From contig JAAYBJ010000003.1 of assembly GCA_012730105.1 (NCBI GenBank), positions 77,450-141,449 of the forward strand: a stretch of 64,000 nucleotides of DNA, given 5' to 3'. Both the position numbers and the translations under genes were made by a program. Positions 32,358 through 40,845 of the stretch are shown one piece after another. Below the pieces are notes generated by a model. The model ran no database searches. It saw nothing but the letters and a program-made list of their open reading frames with translations, and was not told where the DNA came from. Each line of letters starts with the position of its first letter. Position 1 is the stretch's first letter. The stretch is from Candidatus Hydrogenedentota bacterium. GTDB taxonomy: Bacteria; Hydrogenedentota; Hydrogenedentia; Hydrogenedentales; CAITNO01.

Positions 32358-35243
32358 ATGAGTCTGTTTTTGAAGCGGCCGGTAAACGCCGTACTTATTA
32401 CCATTATCGCATCGGTTGCGGCGTTGTCCGCCGTGGCCCAGGGCCAAACCCCCACCTCTCCGCAGCAAAGCCCCGCCTCTAGTGGCCGCCGCACGCGTCC
32501 CGCCCCTTCTTCCGGGATTCCGTGGGATAGTGAAGACAGCGCTGGTTCAAGCCGAATAGACCGTTCCCGCTCCTCGGACGAAAATCGTGAACAATCGGAC
32601 ACTTCCCAACGCATAGACCGGAGTTCGAGCTCCCGGTCCGACAGCGGGGCAAAGCCCAAAGAAAGCAGCCCGGCGGAAAAAGCGGCGGCGGATACCGGTC
32701 CCGGTAAAGAACCGCCCAAAGCACGGGACGGTGCTTCGGGGCCAAGAACCATCGGCGGCGGCCGTACAACCGGCGCACCCGGCGCCCCCACCGCGGCGGG
32801 AATACCGGGCGCCACAGGCACCCCGCCGCTTGGCAGGCCGGGCGCGGCCACCGGGTTAGGCGTTGCGGGCGCGGCAGGCGCGGGCGCGGCCGGCGCAGGA
32901 TACAGCCAGGGCGGCCTGACCTCCGTTTCCATGACCGGCGAAGGCGCGTTTGAACCCGTACTGCAACGGGAACCTGAATATAAGGAGGTGCCTGAAGCGG
33001 GCGAGAAAATCACCCTCGAAGGCCCCATGCCCCTGGAAGAATTCCTCGCCGCCATCAACTTGGCCACCAATTGGAACGTCATGGTATCTCCCGAACTACA
33101 GGAAGTCGAACTGCGCTTCTGGATTTACGATGTCACCCCGAAACAGGCTCTTGAAGTCCTGAAATTCAACAAGGTCTATTATGAATTTGACGAGGAAACC
33201 AAGTTTCTGCGCGTAATGAACAAAGAAGAGTACCTCATGGAAGAATATGGCAAGGCCAAACCCCATGAGTTTAAAATCGTAAATGCCGATGTAACGTACA
33301 TGGAATCGCTGATCAATTCTTTGCTTTCTTCGTCCGGCCGTGTCATCACAGACCAGCGCACCAACAATATTTATGTATGGGACACGGAAGACAACATCAA
33401 AGAAATGACCCGCCTGGTCGAGGAAATGGATGTTCCTCTTCAGAAGGAAGAATTCATGATCAGGCATGCTGAGGTGGCTGATATTGAAGCCATGCTGGCC
33501 ACATTCATGTCCGCCAGCGGCAGCGTGCTCTCGGATGTCCGTACCGGGCAGATATTCGTATGGGATTCCCCCGCCATTTTGGACAAGATGCGTGAGGCTG
33601 TCGGACGTCTTGATCAGCCTGTGGAATCTCGCACCTTCTATATCACCCATGTCAGTGCTGAAGACGTTGTCGGCAGCATTGAAGCCATGTTGACCGAACG
33701 CGGCACGATTCAGGTCGATCCGCGATACAACACCGTGGTGGTTACGGACTTGCCCACGCGCATCGAAAACATAGCCAAAGTCGTGGAGACCCTCGACCAG
33801 CCGCTGGACACGCGCACCTGGGTGCTGAAATATGCCGACGTGGATTTCGTTGCCGATCAGATCGAAGCGTACATCCCCGGTGAGATGGGCCAGATCGTGG
33901 TGCAGGAAGAGGTACACCAGGTCACGGTGACCGGGTTACCGGCACGCCTGGATGAAATCGACGAACTCATCGCGGAATGGGATATCAAGCGCCGTCAGGT
34001 CTTGATCGAAGCCCACATCGTCGAGGTGAGCACCGATGTCGAACGGGCCTTCAATGTCAACTGGTCCGCTTTCTCCAACGTGGGCGGTTCTCCCTTTGCC
34101 ATCCATGGCGGATCGGGCGCCGGGACCCCGGCCGAAGCCTCCGGCAGCGGCCAGGTGGCCAGCGCCGGCGGCCTGCCCTACGCCGTGCCGCGCTACGGGG
34201 CGTTGCAGCTGGATGAAACCGGCGCTATTACGCGTCCCCTGCTGAAGGACATCGACGGGCAGACCATCATTGACCGTTATGTGGGCAGGAATATCGCCGT
34301 CACGCTGGACTATTTGGACCGTCAGGAAAAGGCGACCGTGTTGTCCTCGCCGCGTGTGACCGTGCAGGACGGCGAAGAAGCCATTTTCGAAAACGCCACC
34401 AAGGTGCCTTATGTGTCCTCGACCGGCGGTTACGGCGGCTATTATGGCGGCTATTACGGCAACAATAATGACACCAACGCTTATAATCGTTACTCGGCCG
34501 GCACGAGCCGCGTCGAGTTCATCGACGTGGGCACCATTCTTTCCGTGCTGCCCCGGGTTACCGAGGACGACAACATCCTGCTGGACATCAGCGCGGAAGA
34601 CAGCACCTATACGGACAAGAATGTTATCGTGGATGACCTTACCCGTTCTGTGCCCGAGAAAACCGTGCGGCAGGCGGACACCCAGGTGCGCGTAAACTCC
34701 GGGGACACCATTGTGCTCGGTGGACTGCGCCGCGACCGCGCCGGTCATTCCACCTCAAGAACGCCCATCCTGGGCGACATCCCGCTGATCGGCAAATTGT
34801 TCAACAATCCAAAGCGCACTTCCAAGAACGCCGCGCTGTTGATTTTCATCACCACCACCATCGTGGATGAGAACACCATGCCCGAAGCCGCGCAGGTCGC
34901 CCAGGCGGACCAGGAGATAGCCGATGCCCATCGCCGCATGAAAAAAGGACCTCTCGGCCGTCTGAAAAACACCATTAACGACAACAAAGATGAAATCGGG
35001 GTTTCCATCGGACAGAGCGGAAGCCTGCATTGTGCCGGTGAAATTGTAACCGTGGATGATTTGAGGGAACGCTTCTTTGATGCTGAAGACAAGAAGCGGG
35101 TTACCGTGGTCATCCGCAAACATCCAAGTGCCCCCATAGACACGGTCAACGCGGTCACCGAAGCCGCCATGGAAGCCGGATTGCGCATCGAATTTGACTC
35201 CGATATTCCACCCATCGTACCGGCCTTGGAATTGACCCCGTAA
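32358..35243 (+). CDS. gspD: T2SS secretin with four N1 repeats and ExbD-like C-terminus
   Basis: 961-residue outer-membrane channel. Signal sequence (NAVLITIIASVAALSAVAQ), then ~180 residues of Ser/Gly/Ala/Pro-rich disorder. N0 at ~215-290; four N1-type repeats at ~302-540, each ending like WDTEDNIKEMTRLVEEMD; secretin domain ~545-855 with a Gly/Tyr-rich loop (GGYGGYYGGYYGNNND) and the hallmark TPILGDIPLIGKLF. Instead of an S-domain, the end (~878-961) reads like the ExbD/TolR periplasmic domain: SIGQSGSLHCAGEIVTVDDL, VTVVIRKHPSAPIDTVNAV, TEAAMEAGL. ATG at 32358 has GAAAGG upstream; a longer frame begins at 32289. It starts 144 nt after the GspC-like gene. Confidence 0.93.
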   Translation: MSLFLKRPVNAVLITIIASVAALSAVAQGQTPTSPQQSPASSGRRTRPAPSSGIPWDSEDSAGSSRIDRSRSSDENREQSDTSQRIDRSSSSRSDSGAKPKESSPAEKAAADTGPGKEPPKARDGASGPRTIGGGRTTGAPGAPTAAGIPGATGTPPLGRPGAATGLGVAGAAGAGAAGAGYSQGGLTSVSMTGEGAFEPVLQREPEYKEVPEAGEKITLEGPMPLEEFLAAINLATNWNVMVSPELQEVELRFWIYDVTPKQALEVLKFNKVYYEFDEETKFLRVMNKEEYLMEEYGKAKPHEFKIVNADVTYMESLINSLLSSSGRVITDQRTNNIYVWDTEDNIKEMTRLVEEMDVPLQKEEFMIRHAEVADIEAMLATFMSASGSVLSDVRTGQIFVWDSPAILDKMREAVGRLDQPVESRTFYITHVSAEDVVGSIEAMLTERGTIQVDPRYNTVVVTDLPTRIENIAKVVETLDQPLDTRTWVLKYADVDFVADQIEAYIPGEMGQIVVQEEVHQVTVTGLPARLDEIDELIAEWDIKRRQVLIEAHIVEVSTDVERAFNVNWSAFSNVGGSPFAIHGGSGAGTPAEASGSGQVASAGGLPYAVPRYGALQLDETGAITRPLLKDIDGQTIIDRYVGRNIAVTLDYLDRQEKATVLSSPRVTVQDGEEAIFENATKVPYVSSTGGYGGYYGGYYGNNNDTNAYNRYSAGTSRVEFIDVGTILSVLPRVTEDDNILLDISAEDSTYTDKNVIVDDLTRSVPEKTVRQADTQVRVNSGDTIVLGGLRRDRAGHSTSRTPILGDIPLIGKLFNNPKRTSKNAALLIFITTTIVDENTMPEAAQVAQADQEIADAHRRMKKGPLGRLKNTINDNKDEIGVSIGQSGSLHCAGEIVTVDDLRERFFDAEDKKRVTVVIRKHPSAPIDTVNAVTEAAMEAGLRIEFDSDIPPIVPALELTP

Positions 35244-35588
35244 GACTCAAATGAACCTGACGGAAATCCTGCAAAACGCGCGGGACAAGGCACCGGAAAA
35301 CGCGTGATCTTGAAAGTTCGCGGGAATATAGGAGTGCGTGTTTCTTTGCGCGCAATCTAAACCCAAAACGTTTCAGCGTTTCGGTTGGGGCAGGTTAATG
35401 GTACCAAGCGTCCGGATGAATGAACTGGAAATTCCGGTGTTAAAAATGTTATGTTAGGTGCAAGGTGATTATACGCCTTGTTTCCCCCTCACGACCGATC
35501 AGGTCTTGTTTTCAGTCCACACCCGAGAAAACGGGTGTTTTACCAAGTGGATTCGCCCCAAGGCATCCGCAAAAGGTGTTTACTAATC
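35244..35588. other. Intergenic leader with small hairpins
   Basis: 345 bp between gspD and the acyl-CoA synthetase gene. Towards its 3' end are three short stems: CAAGG/CCTTG (35461-35480), GACC/GGTC (~35493-35505) and ACACCCG/CGGGTGT followed by TTTT (35519-35541). No gene seen. Confidence 0.5.
35519..35541 (+). terminator. Terminator-like hairpin in leader of the acyl-CoA synthetase gene
   Basis: 7-bp stem ACACCCG / CGGGTGT with a 6-nt loop and four T residues. It lies 48 nt before the start codon, so it could end gspD transcription or act as an attenuator. Confidence 0.45.
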
Positions 35589-37688
35589 ATGCTTGATGGA
35601 TTGTTGTACCCCAAATCGTTGGCGGTAATCGGCGCTTCCCGCGTACCTGGAAAAGTAGGCTATTCGATACTTTCCAATATCATCTCCGCCGGTTACCAAG
35701 GCAAAATATTTCCCGTAAATCCGACGGCGGACGAGATGCTGGGTCTACCCTGCTATCACGATGTGCGCGAAACGAACCAGGAAGTGGATCATTGCATCAT
35801 CGTGGTTCCGCCCAAGGCCGTCATGGCCGCCCTGGAAGGCGCGGCCGCGGTCAAGGCGAAAGCGTGCACCGTGATCACGGCGGGCTTCAAGGAAGTAGGC
35901 AAGGAAGGCGCGGCCAAAGAAAAGGAAATGCTGGAATACTGCCGCAAGCATCATATCCGTCTGCTGGGTCCAAACTGCCTGGGTCTGATCAACACCGAAA
36001 ACCACATGAACGCCTCCTTTGCGGCGCAGATGCCCAAGCCGGGCGGTATTTCGGTGATTTCCCAGTCGGGCGCACTGTGTACGGCGATCCTGGACTGGGC
36101 GGAAGGCCGTGGCATCGGCCTTGCCAAATTGATCAGCATCGGCAACAAGGCGGATATTTCAGAGACAGACTTGCTGCAGACCCTTGCGGAGGATGCCCAG
36201 ACCAAGGTGATCGCTGCGTACCTGGAAAGCATTAACGACGGCCCGGAGTTTATCCGGGTCGCTGAGGAAGTGTCCAAGTACAAGCCGGTGGTCATCCTGA
36301 AAGCGGGCACCACACAGGCGGGCGGCAAAGCCGCCTCTTCCCATACGGGCAGCCTGGCAGGCGCGGATATTGCCTACGGGGCAGCCTTCAAGCGGGCGGG
36401 CATTATCCGGGCGGAAGACTTTGAATCTCTTTTTGACTCCGCAACCGCCCTGGCCATGCAGCCGCTCCCCAAGGGGAATCATATCGCCGTGATTACGAAC
36501 GCCGGCGGCCCCGGTATTATGGCGGCCGACGCGGTTGAAAACCTGGACATGAACCTCGATCCGATCACCTCCGAAATTGCCGAGGCGATCAAGGCGCAGT
36601 TGCCCGCCGCGGCGAGCGTCGCGAATCCCATTGACGTTCTGGGCGACGCGGACCCCGCCCGCTACTCCATGGCCCTCAAGGCGGTGATGGATGACCCGAA
36701 AGTACATGGCATCGTGGTGATTATGACTCCGCAGGCGATGTCAAATCCCAACGGCACCGCCGAGGCGATCATAGCCGAAGCCCAAGGCGGAATTAAGCCA
36801 GTATTGACCTGTTTCATGGGCGGTTCGCAGGTCATAAGCGCGCGCAAGGCCTTTGTGGAGGCCAATGTGCCCGAGTACCCGTCCCCGGAACGCGCCGTTA
36901 ACGCGCTTAAGGACATGGTTGATTATGCCGCGTGGCTTAACAGGCCGCCGCGCATCGTCACCCGCTTCCCCGTAAACCGGCATCGAGTCGAACGCGTTCT
37001 TGCGCGGCAGGCGCGGTCCGGGAGGCCCGAAATGGGCGAAGTGGAGGCCAAGGAAATCCTGCTGGCCTACGATTTCAGAGTGCTGCCCGGCCAGCTGGCC
37101 CGCACTAGCGAGGAGGCCGTTTTCATAGCAGAACGGGTCGGCTATCCGGTCGCCATGAAAATCGTGTCCCCTGACATTCTTCACAAGTCGGATATGGGCG
37201 GAGTAAAGTTGAACCTTTCAAAGCCTTCCGAGGTACTTGACGCTTTTGACCTGATGATGCTGCGCATTGGCCGCGCTGCACAGGAAGCGCTTCTGCGAGG
37301 CGTTTATGTTGAGCAGATGAGCAAGCCCGGCCGCGAGGTCATCCTGGGCATGCACCGTGACCCGCAGTTCGGCCCCATGCTGATGTTCGGTCTTGGCGGT
37401 ATCTTTGTTGAAGTTATGAAGGACGTCAGTTTTTACTTGGCGCCACTGACCCACGAAGAAGCCTTGCAGATGCTTTCAAGCACACGGTCCTACGCTCTGC
37501 TACGCGGTGCGCGGGGCCAGGCCGGGGTGGACTTGGACTCCATTGCCGGCGCCTTGCAGCGCATCAGCCAGCTGGTGACGGATTTCCCCCAGATTGAAGA
37601 AATGGATATTAACCCCTTTATCGTTGGCGAAGTCGGAACCGAGCCGGTTGTGGCCGACGCCCGCATGATTCTTTCCGGAGTAAAATAA
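35589..37688 (+). CDS. Acetate/acyl-CoA ligase (ADP-forming), fused alpha-beta
   Basis: 699 residues. Converts acyl-CoA plus ADP and phosphate to the free acid, CoA and ATP (or the reverse). Order: CoA-binding Rossmann domain (LYPKSLAVIGASRVPGKVGYS), succinyl-CoA-ligase-like domain with LGPNCLGLIN and ISQSGALCTAILDW, the phosphorylated His in SSHTGSLAGAD (His252), then an ATP-grasp domain (from ~480; GYPVAMKIVSPDILHKSDMGG, VEQMSKPGREVILGMHRDPQFG, MDINPF). ATG at 35589 fits the family start; AAAAGGTG lies ~11 nt upstream. One nucleotide separates it from the CoA-transferase gene. It lacks the GNAT domain seen in Pat-type relatives; the next gene has one. Confidence 0.94.
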   Translation: MLDGLLYPKSLAVIGASRVPGKVGYSILSNIISAGYQGKIFPVNPTADEMLGLPCYHDVRETNQEVDHCIIVVPPKAVMAALEGAAAVKAKACTVITAGFKEVGKEGAAKEKEMLEYCRKHHIRLLGPNCLGLINTENHMNASFAAQMPKPGGISVISQSGALCTAILDWAEGRGIGLAKLISIGNKADISETDLLQTLAEDAQTKVIAAYLESINDGPEFIRVAEEVSKYKPVVILKAGTTQAGGKAASSHTGSLAGADIAYGAAFKRAGIIRAEDFESLFDSATALAMQPLPKGNHIAVITNAGGPGIMAADAVENLDMNLDPITSEIAEAIKAQLPAAASVANPIDVLGDADPARYSMALKAVMDDPKVHGIVVIMTPQAMSNPNGTAEAIIAEAQGGIKPVLTCFMGGSQVISARKAFVEANVPEYPSPERAVNALKDMVDYAAWLNRPPRIVTRFPVNRHRVERVLARQARSGRPEMGEVEAKEILLAYDFRVLPGQLARTSEEAVFIAERVGYPVAMKIVSPDILHKSDMGGVKLNLSKPSEVLDAFDLMMLRIGRAAQEALLRGVYVEQMSKPGREVILGMHRDPQFGPMLMFGLGGIFVEVMKDVSFYLAPLTHEEALQMLSSTRSYALLRGARGQAGVDLDSIAGALQRISQLVTDFPQIEEMDINPFIVGEVGTEPVVADARMILSGVK

Positions 37689-37689
37689 G

Positions 37690-39561
37690 ATGTCTGAAAA
37701 AAAACTTAGCTATAATCCCAATTGGCAGCAGGAATACTCGGAGATGGTGGTTACCGCGGCCCAGGCGGTTTCCCACATCATTCCGGGCGAACGTGTGTTT
37801 CTAGGTACGGGTTGCGCCACCCCCCTTGAACTGGTAAAAGCGCTTGTGGCACGGTCCAAAGAGCTTACCGATATCGAAATCGTCCAGTTGCTTACCCGGG
37901 GCGACGCCCCCTACGCCACGAAAGAACTCGCGAACTGTTTTCCGGTAAACAGTTTTTTTATTTCGCACAATGTGCGTCAGATCATCCAGGAAGGTTTCGG
38001 GGATTACACGCCTGTTTTCCTGTCTGATATCCCGCGCCTGTTCAAGTCAGGCCGGCTGCCCCTTGACGTGGCGATGATCCACATCACCCCCCCCGATGAG
38101 AACGGCATGTGCAGCCTGGGCGTGTCCGTGGACATCGTCAAAAGCGCGGCCGAAAACGCGCACATGGTGATCGCGCAAGTCAATCCGCAGATGCCGCGCA
38201 CGCTCGGCAATTCCATGATCCATGTGTATGACATTGACTACCTGGTTCCCGTGGATGTTCCCATTCTGGAGAATGAAATCCCGGGGTCCCGTCCGGGCAC
38301 GAAGGAAATCGGCGAGACGCTCGCCGGCCTTATTGAAGACGGCTCGACGGTCCAACTGGGCATCGGCCGCGTTCCCCAGGCGGTGGCGCCGTTTCTGAAG
38401 GACAAGAAGGATTTGGGCATCCACAGCGAAATGCTCACGGATTCCATTATCGATCTCATTGAAGCGGGTGTTATCACCGGCAAAAAGAAATCGCTGGACC
38501 GGGGAAAGATTGTGGCCAGTTTTGTCATGGGTTCCAAAAGGCTTTATGACTACGTGGACAATAACCCCGCGTTTTCATTCAATCCCACAGAATATGTCAA
38601 CGACCCGTTTACGATATCGCGCCAAAACAAGATGGTGGCCATTAACGTGGCCATCGAAGTGGATTTGACCGGGCAGGTGTGCGCGGACTCCATCGGCAAT
38701 CAGTTCTACTCCGGAATCGGTGGCCAGGTGGACTTTACCCGCGGCGCGGCCGGGTCAGAAGACGGGAAAGCGATTATCGCACTGTACAGCACCACCGCAG
38801 ACGGCAAGTCCCGCATCGTCAGTTCGCTGACGACCGGCGCCGGCGTGGTCACTACGCGAGGCGACGTGCACTATATCGTTACCGAATACGGGGTTGCCTA
38901 TCTTCACGGCAAGAGTATCCAGGAACGCGCCCTTGCCCTGATCAGCATCGCCCACCCGGACTACCGGGAAGAACTCCTCAAGAATGCCATCGCGCTGCGG
39001 TATGTCCGCGCGGAAATGTCCGAATACAGTGGAAAGATCGCGGTGGGCCCGAAGGAAATGCGCACGGTCATGCTCATGCACGACGGCACGCAATTGACAG
39101 TGAGGCCCATTCACCCGACGGACGAGCCCAACATGCGGGACCTGTTCCATTCCCTGTCGCAGCAATCCATCTACACCCGCTTCATGTCCCGTATGAAATG
39201 GGTGCCCCGCAAACAGGTGCAGCAGTTCGTGTATATCGATCACCGCACGGAAGTGTCCATCGTGGCGACCATACCGGAATCCAACGGCGACACGATCGTA
39301 GCCTTGGGCGGTTATTACCTGGATACGCGCACCAACCGCGCAGAAGTGGCCTTCGTTGTTTCGGACGCATACCAAAACCGCCGTATTGGCTCGTTTCTGT
39401 TCAAACACTTGTGCAAGATTGCCAAGAGCAACGGCATTGCCGGCTTCACGGCCGAGGTACTGGACGAGAACAAAGCCATGCAGACCCTGTTCAACCACTC
39501 CGGGTTGAGCATTACCAGCAATCTGCGCGAAGGCGTTTATCACTATGAAATGATGTTTTAA
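37690..39561 (+). CDS. Acetyl-CoA hydrolase/CoA-transferase fused to GNAT acetyltransferase
   Basis: 623 residues. Residues ~1-450 are a 4-hydroxybutyrate-type CoA-transferase: VFLGTGCATPLELVKAL, DVAMIHITPPDENGMCSLG, VQLGIGRVPQAV, LGIHSEMLTDSI, QVCADSIGNQFYSGIGGQVDF, IVTEYGVAYLHGKSIQERA. Residues ~460-620 are a GNAT domain: LTVRPIHPTDEPNMRDLF, EVAFVVSDAYQNRRIGSFLF and ENKAMQTLFNHSGL. The first part moves CoA between acetate and other acids; the second may acetylate a protein or small molecule. Starts 1 nt after the ADP-forming ligase, so the two surely share a transcript. A strong terminator follows. Confidence 0.93.
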   Translation: MSEKKLSYNPNWQQEYSEMVVTAAQAVSHIIPGERVFLGTGCATPLELVKALVARSKELTDIEIVQLLTRGDAPYATKELANCFPVNSFFISHNVRQIIQEGFGDYTPVFLSDIPRLFKSGRLPLDVAMIHITPPDENGMCSLGVSVDIVKSAAENAHMVIAQVNPQMPRTLGNSMIHVYDIDYLVPVDVPILENEIPGSRPGTKEIGETLAGLIEDGSTVQLGIGRVPQAVAPFLKDKKDLGIHSEMLTDSIIDLIEAGVITGKKKSLDRGKIVASFVMGSKRLYDYVDNNPAFSFNPTEYVNDPFTISRQNKMVAINVAIEVDLTGQVCADSIGNQFYSGIGGQVDFTRGAAGSEDGKAIIALYSTTADGKSRIVSSLTTGAGVVTTRGDVHYIVTEYGVAYLHGKSIQERALALISIAHPDYREELLKNAIALRYVRAEMSEYSGKIAVGPKEMRTVMLMHDGTQLTVRPIHPTDEPNMRDLFHSLSQQSIYTRFMSRMKWVPRKQVQQFVYIDHRTEVSIVATIPESNGDTIVALGGYYLDTRTNRAEVAFVVSDAYQNRRIGSFLFKHLCKIAKSNGIAGFTAEVLDENKAMQTLFNHSGLSITSNLREGVYHYEMMF

Positions 39562-39593
39562 AGATCCGCTTCGCCGGAGGATGCCGTTATACA

Positions 39594-39620
39594 CCCGCGG
39601 GGGCTCCTCGCGGGTTTTTT
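39594..39620 (+). terminator. Rho-independent terminator
   Basis: CCCGCG / CGCGGG stem with a 9-nt loop followed by six T residues, 33 nt after the CoA-transferase stop. Ends the acyl-CoA operon. Confidence 0.9.
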
Positions 39621-39678
39621 ATTGTCCTGACAGTATCCAAAGTTTCTTTAGTCCTGTCCAGGCTGTTAAAATGAATAT

Positions 39679-40803
39679 ATGCCGGGTAACTCTTTGAAAG
39701 TCGTGCACGTTTACAAGGACTTCGACCCGCCGGTACACGGGGGTATGGAGCGTCATATCGCGCTGCTCTGCCGGTATCAGAAACAATGGTGCGAGGTGGA
39801 GGCCTTGGTATGCTCCCGGGGATGCATGACCCGACGCGTCGAACACGAGGGCATCCCCATAACCGCCGTAGGCGAATGGGGCCGGTTTCAGAGCGCACCC
39901 GTGGCTCCCCTGTTTCCGTTGCATATGCGGCGCCTTCACGCCGATGTGATGGTGGTTCACTGTCCGAATCCCACGGCCGAGCTGGGATGGCTGATATCCC
40001 GCCCGAAAAACGTCCTGGTGGTGCGCTATCAAAGCGATGTGGTCCGCCAGGCGGCGGCCATGCGTTTTTATGCCCCCTTCCTTATGCGATTTCTCGACAA
40101 AGCTGATATGATCCTGGCTACGTCACCCCAGTACCTGGCGTCATCGGCGATGTTGCGACGCTTTTCCGACAAGTGCCGGATTGTGCCGCTGGGCATTCCG
40201 GCGGAAGAGTATGCCGTGCCGGACGAGGCGCTGGTAACCGCGCTTCGCGAGCGTTATGGAAGTCCGTACGTGTTTTTTTGCGGTGTGCACCGTTATTATA
40301 AAGGCCTGCCCTGGCTGGTGCGCGCCGCTGCGAAGATACGTGCGCGGGTCGTAATCGCGGGCGACGGTCCGGAACGCGAATCGGTAATGGCCCTTGCTGG
40401 AGAACTCGGCGTCGACATCGCCTTTCCCGGGCGGTTGAGTCACGCGGAACTGGTTGCCCATCTCTACGGATGCGCCGTAACCGCGTTCCCCTCGTGTGAG
40501 CGGAGCGAAGCGTTCGGCCTGTCCGTTCTTGAAGCGCACGCGTGCGGCCGCCCCGTGGTGGCCACACGGCTGGGTACGGGTGTGGAGTATGTCAATGAAG
40601 ACGGCAAAACGGGCCTGAACGTGCCGCCCAAGAACGCCGAAGCGCTCGCCGCCGCGATAAACGAGCTGCTTGAAAATGAGCCGGCGCGCAACGTGATGGG
40701 CGCCTATGCGCGTGAACGCGTAAAAACAACGTTCAACGCCGAAACGCTGGCGCGAACCGAATTTGAGTTATACGAACAGGTGCTGGCCGCCCGCCGTTCC
40801 TGA
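39679..40803 (+). CDS. Family 4 glycosyltransferase
   Basis: 374-residue GT-B retaining glycosyltransferase. The acceptor domain starts VVHVYKDFDPPVHGGMERH; the donor domain shows VFFCGVHRYYKGLPWLV, VVIAGDGPERESV and the EX7E motif in SEAFGLSVLEAHACGRPVV. It probably adds a sugar to a lipid-linked glycan in the cytoplasm. It is the first gene of the glycan operon, followed 42 nt later by the WecA-like gene. Donor and acceptor cannot be read from sequence. Confidence 0.94.
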   Translation: MPGNSLKVVHVYKDFDPPVHGGMERHIALLCRYQKQWCEVEALVCSRGCMTRRVEHEGIPITAVGEWGRFQSAPVAPLFPLHMRRLHADVMVVHCPNPTAELGWLISRPKNVLVVRYQSDVVRQAAAMRFYAPFLMRFLDKADMILATSPQYLASSAMLRRFSDKCRIVPLGIPAEEYAVPDEALVTALRERYGSPYVFFCGVHRYYKGLPWLVRAAAKIRARVVIAGDGPERESVMALAGELGVDIAFPGRLSHAELVAHLYGCAVTAFPSCERSEAFGLSVLEAHACGRPVVATRLGTGVEYVNEDGKTGLNVPPKNAEALAAAINELLENEPARNVMGAYARERVKTTFNAETLARTEFELYEQVLAARRS

Positions 40804-40845
40804 AGGCGTGCCTGCGAAACTGGAAGGACCTCACGGGTAACAGTA

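Noticed and set aside
38679-39548. 289-residue plus-strand frame inside the CoA-transferase gene
   Set aside because: Out-of-frame shadow of a confident gene.
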